From Watersipora subatra (taxonomy: Eukaryota; Bryozoa; Gymnolaemata; Cheilostomatida; Watersiporidae), in the NCBI RefSeq assembly GCF_963576615.1, contig NC_088715.1, forward strand, positions 53,621,959 through 53,685,958: a stretch of DNA of 64,000 nucleotides, in the 5' to 3' direction. Positions 1 to 13,500 of the stretch are shown here, one piece after another. The notes beneath the pieces are model-generated. The model was not told where the DNA came from, did not search any database, and saw only the letters and a list, made by a program, of their open reading frames with translations. A program made the translations under genes and the position numbers. The first letter of the stretch is position 1. Each line of letters opens with the position of its first letter.

Positions 1-759
1 TCACTACTGCCACCCAGGCCTATCTGACTCAATTATCCTGAACCATAAAATGTTTCATGTAAAATCATTGAAAAGATTTAGCACTGATCCCAGATAATTA
101 TTTGAATATTTGGATTGTAGTAGTTTAAAGAGTTAACTACTAACAAAGATTTCTTCCTGGTTTTCTTACAGGTGTATCAAAAGACATTCACTACTGCCAA
201 CCAGGGTCATCTTACTCAATGATCATAAACAATGTGTACACAACTTTCCTCTACACGCAGAGAACTCAAAAGTAATCTTTTGAATTTAGGTTTTCCTTAG
301 GAAACTCTTTAGCGATGTAGTATAAATAGTTTATAGTCATGAATATTACTATAAAAAATTTCAAACCTCTTTTAACAACTCACTTTTATTTCATATGCTG
401 TACACAGATGGTATGTTACAAAAATGTATAAGCTTGTAAGCGTCTAACATATTTTTTTACTAAAATAATAACACTTTGCTATTTTTGTTCATAGTGACCT
501 TTCCACTGAAGGTCATTGCTAAAAAGTTTTTACCTTTTTAATCATCTTAGTAAATATGGAATCATAGCTTTGTTGCAGCAGAGTAAAACTATCACAGTAA
601 GTTTGATTAGCTTGATTTTACAAAAACAGAAATAACTTCAAACTGCTTCAAAGCAGACCGTTATAAAGTGAAAACATAAAAAACCAACAAATTTTTTAAA
701 GACAGCTTTTAAAAGTAGAAGATATAGGAAAGCATATTTTTGATCATGCACCAATATTG
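1..759. other. non-coding stretch
   Basis: AT-rich DNA without a supported gene. It lies 3' of the minus-strand channel gene. No splice-flanked conserved exon was seen. Confidence 0.5.
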
Positions 760-900
760 GCTCCATGATTTTGGCTGAACATGCCTGAGCCCATTGGCAA
801 GGAACCATCGACAACTGGAAACATAACCAGTTGCAAGACACAATTCAATGTTCGATGCCATATCTGTCACCATTGGCAGCCTTTTCAGAATTTTAACCAA
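760..900 (-). repeat. diverged SINE body fragment
   Basis: Read on the minus strand, this matches the body of the SINE copies at 35.9, 48.7 and 50.6 kb: a GGTGACAG..ATGGCATC block, then ATTG, a CTGG/TTGCCA block and a final CAGGCATGT. It lies about 0.4 kb 3' of the last channel exon. The exon-11 relic at 29.4 kb has a similar SINE body in the same place, so the SINE probably predates that duplication. Confidence 0.5.
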
Positions 901-1338
901 AATCTGATGTTTGATTGTCCAGATTTTTATCAGGCCACAGCTGCTTCAAATGTACTGACAAACTGGATGTATTATAAAGGAAGCTATCCTATCCTATTGG
1001 GTAAGCTAAAACAGAGTCTTGACAACAATCTCTTAAGTTAAAAAACTGTCGTTCACACTTTATTAAAATTTAACTTTATTTTAATAAGTATAGGTAATTG
1101 TTGAGAAAGTTCTGACAGTTATGTTAGAAAAGTTTGATTCGTGTCAGACAAAACTAACTGAACTTTAAAAAGGTAGTTTTCATCATGCCTAGCAAAAATA
1201 TTAACTTAGCGAAAAACATAGCCAATGAAATAGCAAGTTTACTAGATTTGTAAGATTAGCATTGACTGTAGACTGTTATATAATAGACAATATGAAATAT
1301 TTCAGACTTTCCGCTAAATTGTAAAATCCATTCACTAA

Positions 1339-1502
1339 TTAGGAATCAATTTTTTGATCTTTCCAAGCAGCGATAGGTTCTCTGTTGACTTTATTTCGTT
1401 TCTGAATCAGCATTGAAAGACGGATGAGACCGTACTCTATCAACTCCATGAGAGTGAGGAAACTGGCTCCAATACAGACTCCAAGTGTACCTCCAATGCT
1501 TG
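1339..1502 (-). CDS. channel exon 11 (TM2 and C terminus)
   Basis: Encodes SIGGTLGVCIGASFLTLMEL and IEYGLIRL: the conserved GG..G...GAS filter and TM2. A short basic C tail ends in KIDS and TAA. A decayed copy lies at 29.35-29.52 kb. Confidence 0.9.
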
Positions 1503-4500
1503 CTGTAAGACAAACACACTGCTCATAGAATTTATATTTCTGAAGTCCAAGTGATGCTCAAACTGCTCAGAAAAATGAACTGATAGTGTTTGTGTAGTCT
1601 GTATATGTTATTGAACTAAATCTCGGTTGAGAAGGAAAAGGTTAGTAAAATCTGTAAGTTTCGTATATGTCTTTAATATCTGCTAAATAGAAAACATCAA
1701 AACTTATATAGTTTATTAGATTGTTATATTATTTTCAATTTATAGATCTTGTTTTGGCTTCTATGATTTTACTGTATAACTTCCATGATCTTGAGAGGTT
1801 TTTTAATCAAGTCTCTGTGTACGAACTAAAGTAGAATGGACTTGATTACTTGATAGATAATCAATTTAGTAACTCAAGCAACAAGTTCACCAATAGTTGT
1901 ACCGCTAAGAAGTGCAGAACTTTGAAGTTCACACTTATTACATACTGAGAACCTCTTACTTACCTATGAGGTCATATCCTTTGTACATGACATCTTCTTC
2001 AAGCAGCTCGTATGACATCTCACCATAAACTACATGCAGCATTGCAAGATTATTCCTGACATGCTCAAAGCATTCTAAAATATTACAGAAGCTTTACAGT
2101 GTAATAAAACTAGTAACAAGATTTGATTTATGCTAATCAAATAATGTATTTATTTGTCCACGTTTTTTCTAGGATTATCATGCAGCAAAATTATTTAGCT
2201 AGTGAGAGCAGATCAAATTGTGAATATAGCCATCATTTCATTGAAGGCGGCAAAAATTAAGATGACAAAAGTATACATAGCCCTAACATTTCAGCAACTG
2301 CAAGGCAGGTTACTGTAAAAGTTTTTCAATATATTGTACAAGGAAATTTTTTTTAGAAAAATCTAAAACAGCAAAATCTACTAATGATGCACCTCATAGC
2401 CTTGTTTATATTTTTGTTAAAACATATTGACATTTTTTGATGTTAGTATGAGCTTGTATTGAAGCTATTTGCATATTTTTATGGAGGCATTTACAAATAG
2501 TGCCTTATGGTTAGATAGCAAGTTAATCTGTTGCAGTTTTACTTATGGCTCCCATTTAGTTTTTTTAATTGTTGTAAAATACAGGAAGTAAAATCATTAA
2601 ACACTTTTAAAATAGTTTGTTATCTAAATAATTCAAAGTGAGTAATGCTTTGGTTTAAATTACATGTGTACTTTACTTCGAGATTTCACATTAGTAAAAC
2701 ATGAGGTTTGTACATACTAGAGACACATCCGGCAATTTCTGTCATTCTCTTGCCAGGGTAGGCAGTAGAAGACAATCTTGCCGTGTATTGAACTTCCTTG
2801 CACGTAGCTCTGCAGTTACACTCATGCAGATTCTTTGGATTTTTTCTAAACTCAGCTGAAAAACAAACAACAGAAGGTTTATTTTAAAGTTAAACTAAAT
2901 GTATGTATGTTGATACCAATCATTGGAACCCATTCAGATAATCAAGGTAACATTTTAGTTGCCAGAAACCGTTAAAATTATAAATGATTGTTTTTAGCTA
3001 TTTCATTTTTTTTGAAGTTTTATCTGGCTTAAGGAGAGTTAGAAGGCATCACTGAAATATATCACCTGGTCTCTTTCCATGTTTCCATGATTTATGAAGG
3101 GGGTGTGTGTTGTCCCCTTTCTATGCAACTGATATTTAGAAGGCTGCTGAAACCTTTCATTGTTTACTAAATGGTTTTAGAGGTCTCTTGTATTTTGAAC
3201 CACTATGTTTTTATAAGCACCAGGTCCCGCAATTTGTTTCTGCTAGGAAAAATTGTAGAACGAGTTAACTAATTGAGTAATGGTATTTTATAAAGTCTGT
3301 ACCGATGTTCACAAAAATCTTTAAAAAATTGCAGATAAAGTAAGTAAGTAATTGGTAGTAGAAAGATAGAACAAAGGTGTTCTGTTAGGCGCAAGTACAA
3401 TGATATAAACTACTGCGATGTTTAAAATTATTTTTTGTACATACTGGCAGCCGGGGCTGAACACTCGAGCATCTCTTGAATAAAGCATGATCTGGATCCA
3501 TTCAGTGCTGAAATCAAAATAACGAAAAAATAATTTAGTATGGTGAAAAAAAAATTGTCGAACACACGAGGCTGGCGATCACCTAGCTTCTGTCATAATG
3601 TATATGTATCTTATGCTGTGAGTTTCACCTTCTGTCAGAAGTCTCGAAATAAATGTGCAGGTCTCCTGGGATGACGGCACTCCTGTCTAGTGTTAAACAA
3701 GTGGTGTAGTAAAAAGTTAGATTTAGGAAAGCTGAAGTAGCTATTCTGTTTGGAGCTACATTAGGTGACTAACGATATTATTTTGGAAACTTTTTTGTAA
3801 TTAAAAAGGCAATAAAATAGCCATGATGAGACTATGCTATTGAAAAACTTTTAAATGTATTTTATGCATTTTTAATTAATTTGCAAAAAATCTCACCGAT
3901 ATTCACAATAATCTTTAAACTTGTGCAGGTAAAATACATAGGGTACTTGATAGTGAAAAGATGCCACATTTGTTTTTCGAAATATTAATTGACATGAACA
4001 ACAAACAATATGCAACATATCTTTTATTTTTTGGCAGTCGGTGCAATGAAACTCACTATGTTATTTTGCTATTTGTCAAGCTTTTCAATATCTCTGTGCA
4101 TGACCCTGCTTTGAAAGTTTACCAGCTGTCACACCCATTTTAAAAGAAAATGAGTCAAATTGCATTGGTGTAGTTTATATTGTTGACATAAAATGCACTT
4201 TAAATCAATTTTAATGAGCTTCTAACTTCATAGTGTGTATGTAATTCCTTTTGTTTTTGTTCAAATTTTTACATGCAAAAATCAAAGAGATCATTGAATT
4301 TGTATCTTTCAGGAACATGTTATTATTATCCTATGATAACTGCGCAACAAGCAGTATACACAAATATGTTTTTTGTACTCATTGCAAGAAAGTGCCCCTT
4401 TCTACCTGTAAGGTCTTTTTACATTTACTGCTGCTCTGAGAACCAAACAGCTGTATGGTTGAATTTTCAAACATTAGGTTAGATTTAAATGGTTCCTTTT

Positions 4501-7500
4501 AAATCTGTGCTCGTATTACACGATCTTAAATAGCTAATTGATGTTCTTCAAACTTAAATGAATGTAAAAATGTTTGCATTCTGTAATTGTTTAAATCTTA
4601 CTCACAGTGGTCAAAAAGATCTTTGCATCCACATTTCTTGAGAACATGTGCAACTTTGCACTCACTCTTGCATGCTGAATAGGAGTAAAATGGGTAATAG
4701 TGTAAAGGGTTTGGTAGGATATCAGCATCAAAACAGTCTGCTTGCCCACCATCAGCGTATGGAGGAACTCTTTTTATCTGAAAATTACAAAATGAATAAA
4801 AGTTAAAGTCATGTTTTTAGTACAAGCATTCGATTAGCTCAAGTATAAATACACTTTATGTATCATATATACCGCCATCCAAATACAATCTCTATAGAGG
4901 CTGGCGTATTGCAATATCGTAACAAAGTTGCAGTTAATTTGATAGAAATTCTCAAAACTTAAAATAATCTTGTGGATTAAAACAGTTTATAGTAAGCTAA
5001 TTTTGAGTTATTTGTTTAAGGGTCTTACTAAAATAACTAAATTAACCAACCACTTAAGACCTTATTGGCAGCTCTTGTCCAACAGTAAGAATTTTATTAC
5101 AATTTTACATCTTATTTTTTAATTAGGACTAGCTTAAAGTTAATACTTGTATATCTGACTATAAGTTGTCACCTCTTTTCGCTGCACAATGAATTGAGTC
5201 AGCTCCCCGGGTTGAACTCCGTAGCTGACCTCAGAAAGTAATGGTACTTGGTTAACATCGTGGACAGCTACCTATTTGAAAGAGTTTTTTAGCAAAGGAA
5301 CCAAATGCCAAACCAAAGGTTTGAATGTCTAACAGTGAATTTTGCCACGATAAATTTTCAAAATTGTTTTCAACTCACTGAAAACCCTTCTGTATGAGAG
5401 GTTGGTCCAATAAAGTATTCATCTACTAAGAGTAGTATATAGAGAGCAGATCTACACACAAAAGTGACGGATCCAGCGGGGGGATAGAAAAAGGGGGTTG
5501 TGAATTAAATTGGCTAGGGGTGTAGATTGAATCGTGTGGAGTTGAATGAGATGTTGGGGTTTGGGGGGAAATTGTGGTGTAGAGTAGGGGGTTGAATTCG
5601 AGGGGTTACGGATCCGCTCCTGGCGTAATCGGCGGATTATCTGTGGATGAGTCATCGGATTAGCGGGGGATGAGTCATCCGATTGAACGCGGATTATCGC
5701 GGGATTAGTCGGGGAAATCGTCGCGGATTAGTCGGGCGAATCGTCGCCGATTATCGGTGGAATAGTGGGGGTGAATATCTGGGACATCGAGGGCTGGATG
5801 GTTTTCCGGAGTGGATCTCGCGGATTATCGAGGAGAGCGAGAGATTACCTAGCGGATGAGTGAGGGGGTTAATATCTGGGACACCGAGGGGTTGATTTTC
5901 CGGAGATTGTTATATATTTGGTTGAATGAGAGATAAGTTTTTATTATAAAATATAAACTATAAATGTTACAAAAAATTCAAAATCATTCTGTCATTCGTT
6001 TTAAAAAGGAAAGTTTTGGAATACATCTTTCTTGAATTTCATTCAATCCCAATTTTCTTCTTCTTCTTTCATTGTCGAATGAGAATGAACTGTCTACAAT
6101 CAAAACATACATTATTTTTAGTGAGATATAGTAAAAGTAAGACATACAATCAGATTAGATCATTCATTCAAACTAAAAATCAAATATAATGTAATACTTA
6201 CTGAAGAAGAAGAAGATCCATCCTTTTTCTGAATGGAATCTTCCTGTTGAGATACGGGAGCCTGCAATTGCAATGATTACAGTCAGGATGGATTACTATA
6301 ACCTTGCTGAGATAGTAGACTCTACATTCACAATGGACTCCAACTTAAATTGTAAATTTCAATTGTATTAGTCATCGAATCATAGAATGATATGCAAGAT
6401 GTAGTGCAAACAGAATAGGATATGCAACCAGCTAGAGTAGGACATACAGACAATAAGAAAAACAAATATGTTACATCACATAGTCAGACTAGGACACACA
6501 GACAGAGGAGGATATTCAGTTAAAATAAAGAAATAAATATAATGTACTACTTACTGAAGATTCAAATTCATAAAGCCTTCTCCGAAAAGGACTATATTTA
6601 GTTCGGTGATGCCCAGGATCCTACAATTGCATTGATTATAGTCAGAGTAGAACATGCAGACAAATTAAAACACAGTCAGGTCTTACTTTGAATTTCAATT
6701 CCAACTCCTTTTGTTTTAAAGTGGAGTTATACAAAATATTAATTACTGTTTTCACAGATTGATACTCATTTTAACATTCCTACATACCAATTGGAGTGAA
6801 TTTTGTTGAATGTATTTGATCTTTAGTTACATGTTTTATCATTATACAACGATATTAGACGAAATAAATATAATGTAATACTTACTTTTAAAGTCAATGT
6901 AACATCGAAGTTACGAAAGAACTCCTCTCTTTGCTGCTGCATGACCAATGATTTCTACAATAATTTCCAAATTACTTTGTATAATTTAATTGTTTCATTT
7001 AAGCAAACCCTATAATTCGAAATATATTTAATATGTAGTTTATATTCTCGAGTTTCCTTTAACCCTTTCACTGCCGAGCATGTACAAATTTGGGTATTTG
7101 CCAAGTACCAGCCATTTTACCGAAAATTGCCGATATTGCTTCATGGTATGTAAACAGTATTTTTTCCAATTTCAATCTCTATTCAGAACAATTTTATTAC
7201 ATATTTTAATTTGCTAACATTGTAGCCATCATTGCTATGCAAAAATTCAACGAATCTATACTTTGTGCGATGATAAAGCTGTGTGATGCTATGATCGATG
7301 CGAAGCTAAAACGATCTTCCGTGTTTCTTACTCTCACAAAATTATTACTTTCACTACTCTCAGAGACAGTGCTGCTGCTTTAACTATCTGTATAATCACG
7401 AAAATCTGAATCTGAAATGGCTATAATGCCATCAACATTACTAATTACCTGTTTTCTGACTCGCGCGCGGTAATTAATGAACTCACACAAAAAATGTTCG

Positions 7501-10500
7501 TTATAAAATTAGAAGTTCTCTAACAAAAGTTTGAAATTGATTCGTTACTTTAGGTTAATTTTATAAACAAATCTTCAGACAACACTGTCAATTTCATAAA
7601 AGTCTGAAAGACCGTGGGTTATGCTGTCAACGAATAATAAAATGAGGTAACTACGCAATGGCTGGGAAAGTCGCATTAATGCGTCTACGGCAGTGAAAAG
7701 GTTAATCAAAAATATAATTTAGTAAAATATTATAATGTAATACTTACTTTCTTTTGAAGCTTGATCTTGTTTCGAAAAGCCTTCTGTTTTTCAGGATCTA
7801 CCTCTCTACCCCAAGGGCAGTAGCCCCATATCTCCACACACGTGTCGATGCAATTTGTCTGAGTTAGGAGTCTATCCACGTTTTTGTCTCGAGCACACAT
7901 TGTAAACTATTATAAATAAAATGAGATGAAAAACTTATTCTTTCTCGTTGCTTATATAGTAAGTAGAAGCAATGTTATGGTTCATTAAATTTGTGTAATT
8001 TATGTTCACGAAATTGTAAAATCAGCTAAACAGTTTTCGCGAAATTCACTTTCGCGAAATTCAATTTCGCGAAAGTTGACTATATAATATATATGTGTAA
8101 TTTCGCGAAATCCAATTTCGCGAAATCCAATTTCGCGAAATTCACTTTCGCGAAATTCACTTTCGCGAAAGTTGACTATATAATATATATAATGTGTAAT
8201 TTCGCGAAATTCACTTTCGCGAAACTCAATTTCGCGAAAATCTGTTTACTATTTTCGCTTCATTAATTCCTTTGGACACACCCATCATTCTTCAATTCAC
8301 TATATAAGCGTTGCATAATCTGATGGAATATTCTGCCTCATTAACCATCTCTTGATACCTACTTATATTTGAGAATTTGGGTCGATCGAGTGTTGATACC
8401 ATAAGGCTTGTATGCTTCAGCTAGAATTCTGTTAGCCGGCTACTCGCAATTAAGTTCGTTGAGTGTCGCTGTTTTCAGGGGCTGTTGTGTGGACAAGCGC
8501 CTTGGCATTCGACTTGATTGTTTTCCTAGGTTTACCTATGGAATTCTCCTGTTTGGTTTGGCTTAACCATTCCATAACAGTTTCTCGACCAGTAAATAGA
8601 TGAAGATGATGAACTAGTAAAGGGGCATACATGGATTAATATGTGGATTATTTTGAGGATAGCTCCAACTCAGTGTGAGTATATCAATATATAAAACTTA
8701 TATCAAAAAGTAAATAATATTCGGTTGTATTTGTTACCAACTTTATTTCGATATAAAGTATATATGTATATTCAATTGTAAAATATAGAAAAAAAAAATT
8801 TATGTCAGATCTTCTAGTAATTTAACAATTTGGGAAGTTCCTTGAATATGTACATTGTCAACACCTTCATTTTCTTCGTTATTAAGACTTTTACTAATTT
8901 TTTTTTTCATTCCAATCATATCTATCTAGTATAGTTTTTCGAACTACATGATCTCGTGTATCTGTTTCAGAAATTTTTAGCATAACTGTTAGAAAATCTT
9001 CTATTGAACATCCTCTGCTCCAAAATATTGCAAAGAGAAGACAGTAATCTCCACATGTTGTTGAAAGAATTGTTTCCAATGAAACAACCTTGTTGCCAAT
9101 GACGTGCAACTAAATTTTTGGTTCAACAATTCCATTTCTAATTATTTTTTCAAAAACGGTAAAACCAGACCGTTATCGTCATGACAATAAGAAACACACC
9201 GAGTTTGTTCAACGCAAAGAAAAGCGTCAGGAATTTTGTGAGAGTAAGAGTTGCTAAACAATTTTACACCTATCTTGTGGAGAATTTTGTTCTGAATAAG
9301 ATACATTTAAAAGTAAAACGATATATGTTTTCATTTTTTGAGATATTGCTTAAATACTAACGGTATATCGGATTTTTTAGAAAATCCGTTTGAATTAACT
9401 TGGGCAGAATAATCGTTTGGTCAACAATTAACGTGGTAGCGAAAGAGTTAATATACAAGTGAGCAGTGATTATAAATGTATATATAATAATAAAATGTGA
9501 GTAAGATAAAAGCTACTGAAGATACAATAAACAAAGCTAGGATTGTGCTAGTCCATGTTGATATACAAGGGAGCAGTGATTATAAATATATATATATAAT
9601 AAATCGTGAGTAAGATAAAAGCTACTGAAGATACAATAATCAAAGCAGAATTGTACTAGTCTATGTTGATGTACAAGTGGGCAATGATTATAAATGTATA
9701 TATAATAATAAAATGAGAGTAAGATAAAAGCTACTGAAGATACAATAAACAAAGCTAGGACTGTACTAGTCCATGTTAATATACAAGTGAGCAGTGATTA
9801 TAAATATATATATAATAATAAAATGAGAGTGAGTAATGTGAGTATATATAATAATACATTTTATTATTATATATAATTATAATCACTGCTCACTTGTAAT
9901 CACTGCTCACATGGACTAGCACAGTCCTAGCTTTGTTTATTGTATCTTCAGTAGCTTTTATCTTACTCACATTTTATTATTATATATACATTTATAATCA
10001 TTGCTCACTTGTACACCAACATAGACTAGTACAATCCTAGTTTTTGTTTATTGTATCTTCAGTAGCTTTTATCTTACTCACATTTTATTATTATATATAT
10101 TTATAATCACTGCTCCCTTGTATATCATCATGGACTAGTACAATCCTAGCTTTGATTGTATCTTCAGTAGCTTTTATCTTACTCACATTTTATTATTATA
10201 TATACATTTATAATCATTGCTCACTTGTATATCAGCATGGCCTAGCACAATCCTAGTTTTGCTTATTGTATCTTTAGTAGATTTTATCTTACTCACATTT
10301 TATTATTATATATACATTTATAATCACTGCTCACTTGTATATTAACATGGCCTAGCACAATCCTAACTTTGTTTATTGTATCTTCAGTAGCTTTTATCTT
10401 ACTCACATTTTATTATATATACATTTAAAATCATTGCTCACTTGTACATCAACAGGGTCTAGCACAATCCTAGCTTTGTTTTATTGTATCTTCAGTATCT

Positions 10501-13500
10501 TTTATCTTACTCACGTTTTATTATTATATATTCATTTATATTCGCTGCTCACTTGTATATTAACATAGACTAGCACAATCCTAGCTCTGTTTATTGTATC
10601 TTCAGTAACTTTTATCTTACTCACATTTTATTATTATATATACATTTATAATCACTGCTCACTTGTATATTAACACGGACTAGCACAATCCTAGCTTTGT
10701 TTATTCTATCTTGAGTAGCTTTTATCTTACTCACATTTTATTATTATATATACATTTATAATCACTGCTCACTTGTACATTAACATGGACTAGCACAACC
10801 CTAGCTTTTATCATACTCACATTTTATTATTATATATACATTTATAATCATTGCTCACTTGTATATCAACATGGCCTAGCACAATCCTAGTTTTGCTTAT
10901 TGTATCTTTAGTAGTTTTTATCTTACTCACATTTTAATATTATATATACATTTATAATCACTGCTCACTTGTATATCAACATGGACTAGCACAATCCTAG
11001 CTTTGTTTATTGTATCTTCAGTAGCTTTTATCAATTATTCTAAAGTGCTGTAAAAGATCATCAGGAGTGTTAATAAAGTACTGAGAATAAGTATGTGTAC
11101 AATTATTATAAAGTGCTGTAAGAGAACATCAGGAGTATTAATAAAGTACAGAGAATAAGTATATGTACAATTATTATAAAGTGCTGTAAGAGATCATCAA
11201 GGGTGTTAATAAAGTACAGAGAATAAGTATATGTACAATTATTATAAAGTGCTGTCAGAGATCATCAGGATTGTTAATAAAGTACAGAGAATAAGTATAT
11301 GTACAATTATTATAAAGTGTAGTAAGAGATCATCAGGAGTGTTATTAAAGTACAGATAATAAGTATATGTACAATTATTATAAAGTTCTGTAAGAGTTCA
11401 TCAAGAGTGTTAATAAAGTACAGAGAATAAGTATATGTACAATTATTATAAAGTGCTGTAAGAGATCATCAAGAGTGTTAATAAAGTACTGAGAATAAGT
11501 ATATCTACAATTATTATAAAGTGCTGTAAGAGATCATCAGGTGTGGTAAAAAAGTACAGATAATAAGTATGTGTACAATTATTATAAAGTGTAGTAAAAG
11601 ACCATCAAGAGTGTTAATAAAATACAGAGAATAAGTATATGTACAATTATTATAAAGTGCTGTAAGAGATCATCAAGAGTGTTAATAAAGTACTGAGAAT
11701 AAGTATATGTACAATTATTATAAAGTGCTGTAAGAGATCATCAGGTGTGGTAAAAAAGTACAGATAATAAGTATGTGTACAATTATTATAAAGTGTAGTA
11801 AAAGACCATCAAGAGTGTTAATAAAATACAGAGAATAAGTATGTGTACAATTATTATAAAGTGTAGTAAGAGATCATCAAGAGTGTTAATAAAGTACAGA
11901 GAATAAGTATGTGTACAATTATTCTAAAGTGCTGTAAAAGATCATCAGGAGTGTTAATAAAGTACTGAGAATAAGTATGTGTACAATTATTATAAAGTGT
12001 TGTAAGAGAACATCAGGAGTATTAATAAAGTACAGAGAATAAGTATATGTACAATTATTATAAAGTGCTGTAAGAGATCATCAAAAGTGTTAATAAAGTA
12101 CAGAGAATAAGTATATGTACAATTATTATAAAGTGCTGTCAGAGATCATCAGGATTGTTAATAAAGTACAGAGAATAAGTATATGTACAATTATTATAAA
12201 GTGTAGTAAGAGATCATCAGGAGTGTTATTAAAGTACAGAGAATAAGTATATGTACAATTATTATAAAGTTCTGTAAGAGTTCATCAAGAGTGTTAATAA
12301 AGTACAGATATTAAGTATATGTACAATTATTATAAAGTGCTGTAAGAGATCATCAAGAGTGTTAATAAAGTACAGAGAATAAGTATATGTACAATTATTA
12401 TAAAGTGTTGTAAGAGATCATCAGGTGTGTTAACAAAGTACAGATAATAAGTATATGTACAATTATTATAAAGTGCTGTAAGAGTTCATCAAGAGTGTTA
12501 ATAAAGTACAGATATTAAGTATATGTACAATTATTATAAAGTGCTGTAAGAGATCATTAGGGGTGTTAATAAAGTACAGAGAATAAGTATATGTACAATT
12601 ATTATAAAGTGCTGTAAGAGATCATCAGGTGTGTTAACAAAGTACAGATAATAAGTATATGTACAATTATTATAAAGTGCTGTAAGAGATCATCAGGAGT
12701 GTTAATAAAGTACAGAGAATAAGTATATGTACAATTATTCTAAATTGCTGTATGAGATCATCAAGAGTGTTAATAAAGTACAGAGAATAAGTATGTGTAC
12801 AATTATTCTAAATTGCTGTATGAGATCATCAGGAGTGTTAATAAAGTACTGAGAATAAGTATATGTACAATTATTATAAAGTGCTGTAAGAGATCATCAG
12901 GTGTGTTAATAAAGTACAGAGAATAAGTATATGTACAATTATTATAGAGTGCTGTAAGAGATCATCAGGAGTGTTAATAAAGTACTGAGAATAAGTATAT
13001 GTACAATTATTATAAAGTGCTGTAAGAGAACATCAAGAGTGTTATTAAAGTACTGAGAATAAGTATATGTACAATTATTATAAAGTGCTGTAAGAGATCA
13101 TAAAGAGTGTTAATAAAGTACAGAGAATAAGTATATGTACAATTACTATAAAGTGCTGTAAGAGATCATCAGGTGTGTTAACAAAGTACAGATAATAAGT
13201 ATATGTACAATTATTATAAAGTGCTGTAAAAGTTCATCAAGAGTGTTAATAAAGTACAGATATTAAGTATATGTACAATTATTATAAAGTGCTGTAAGAG
13301 ATCATTAGGGGTGTTAATAAAGTACTGAGAATAAGTAGATGTACAATTATTATAAAGTGTAGTAAGAGATGATCAGGAGTGTTAATAAAGTACAGAGAAT
13401 AAGTATATGTACAATTATTATAGAGTGCTGTAAGAGATCATCAGGAGTGTTAATAAAGTACCGAGAATAAGTATATGTACAATTATTATAAAGTGCTGTA

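Noticed and set aside
781-1041. 86-codon plus-strand frame
   Set aside because: Overlaps a SINE fragment on the other strand; no family motif.
5452-5655. 67-codon frame present identically in both TIRs (also 15,657-15,860)
   Set aside because: Its duplication follows from the TIR identity. No ATG context, splice or family evidence supports expression.
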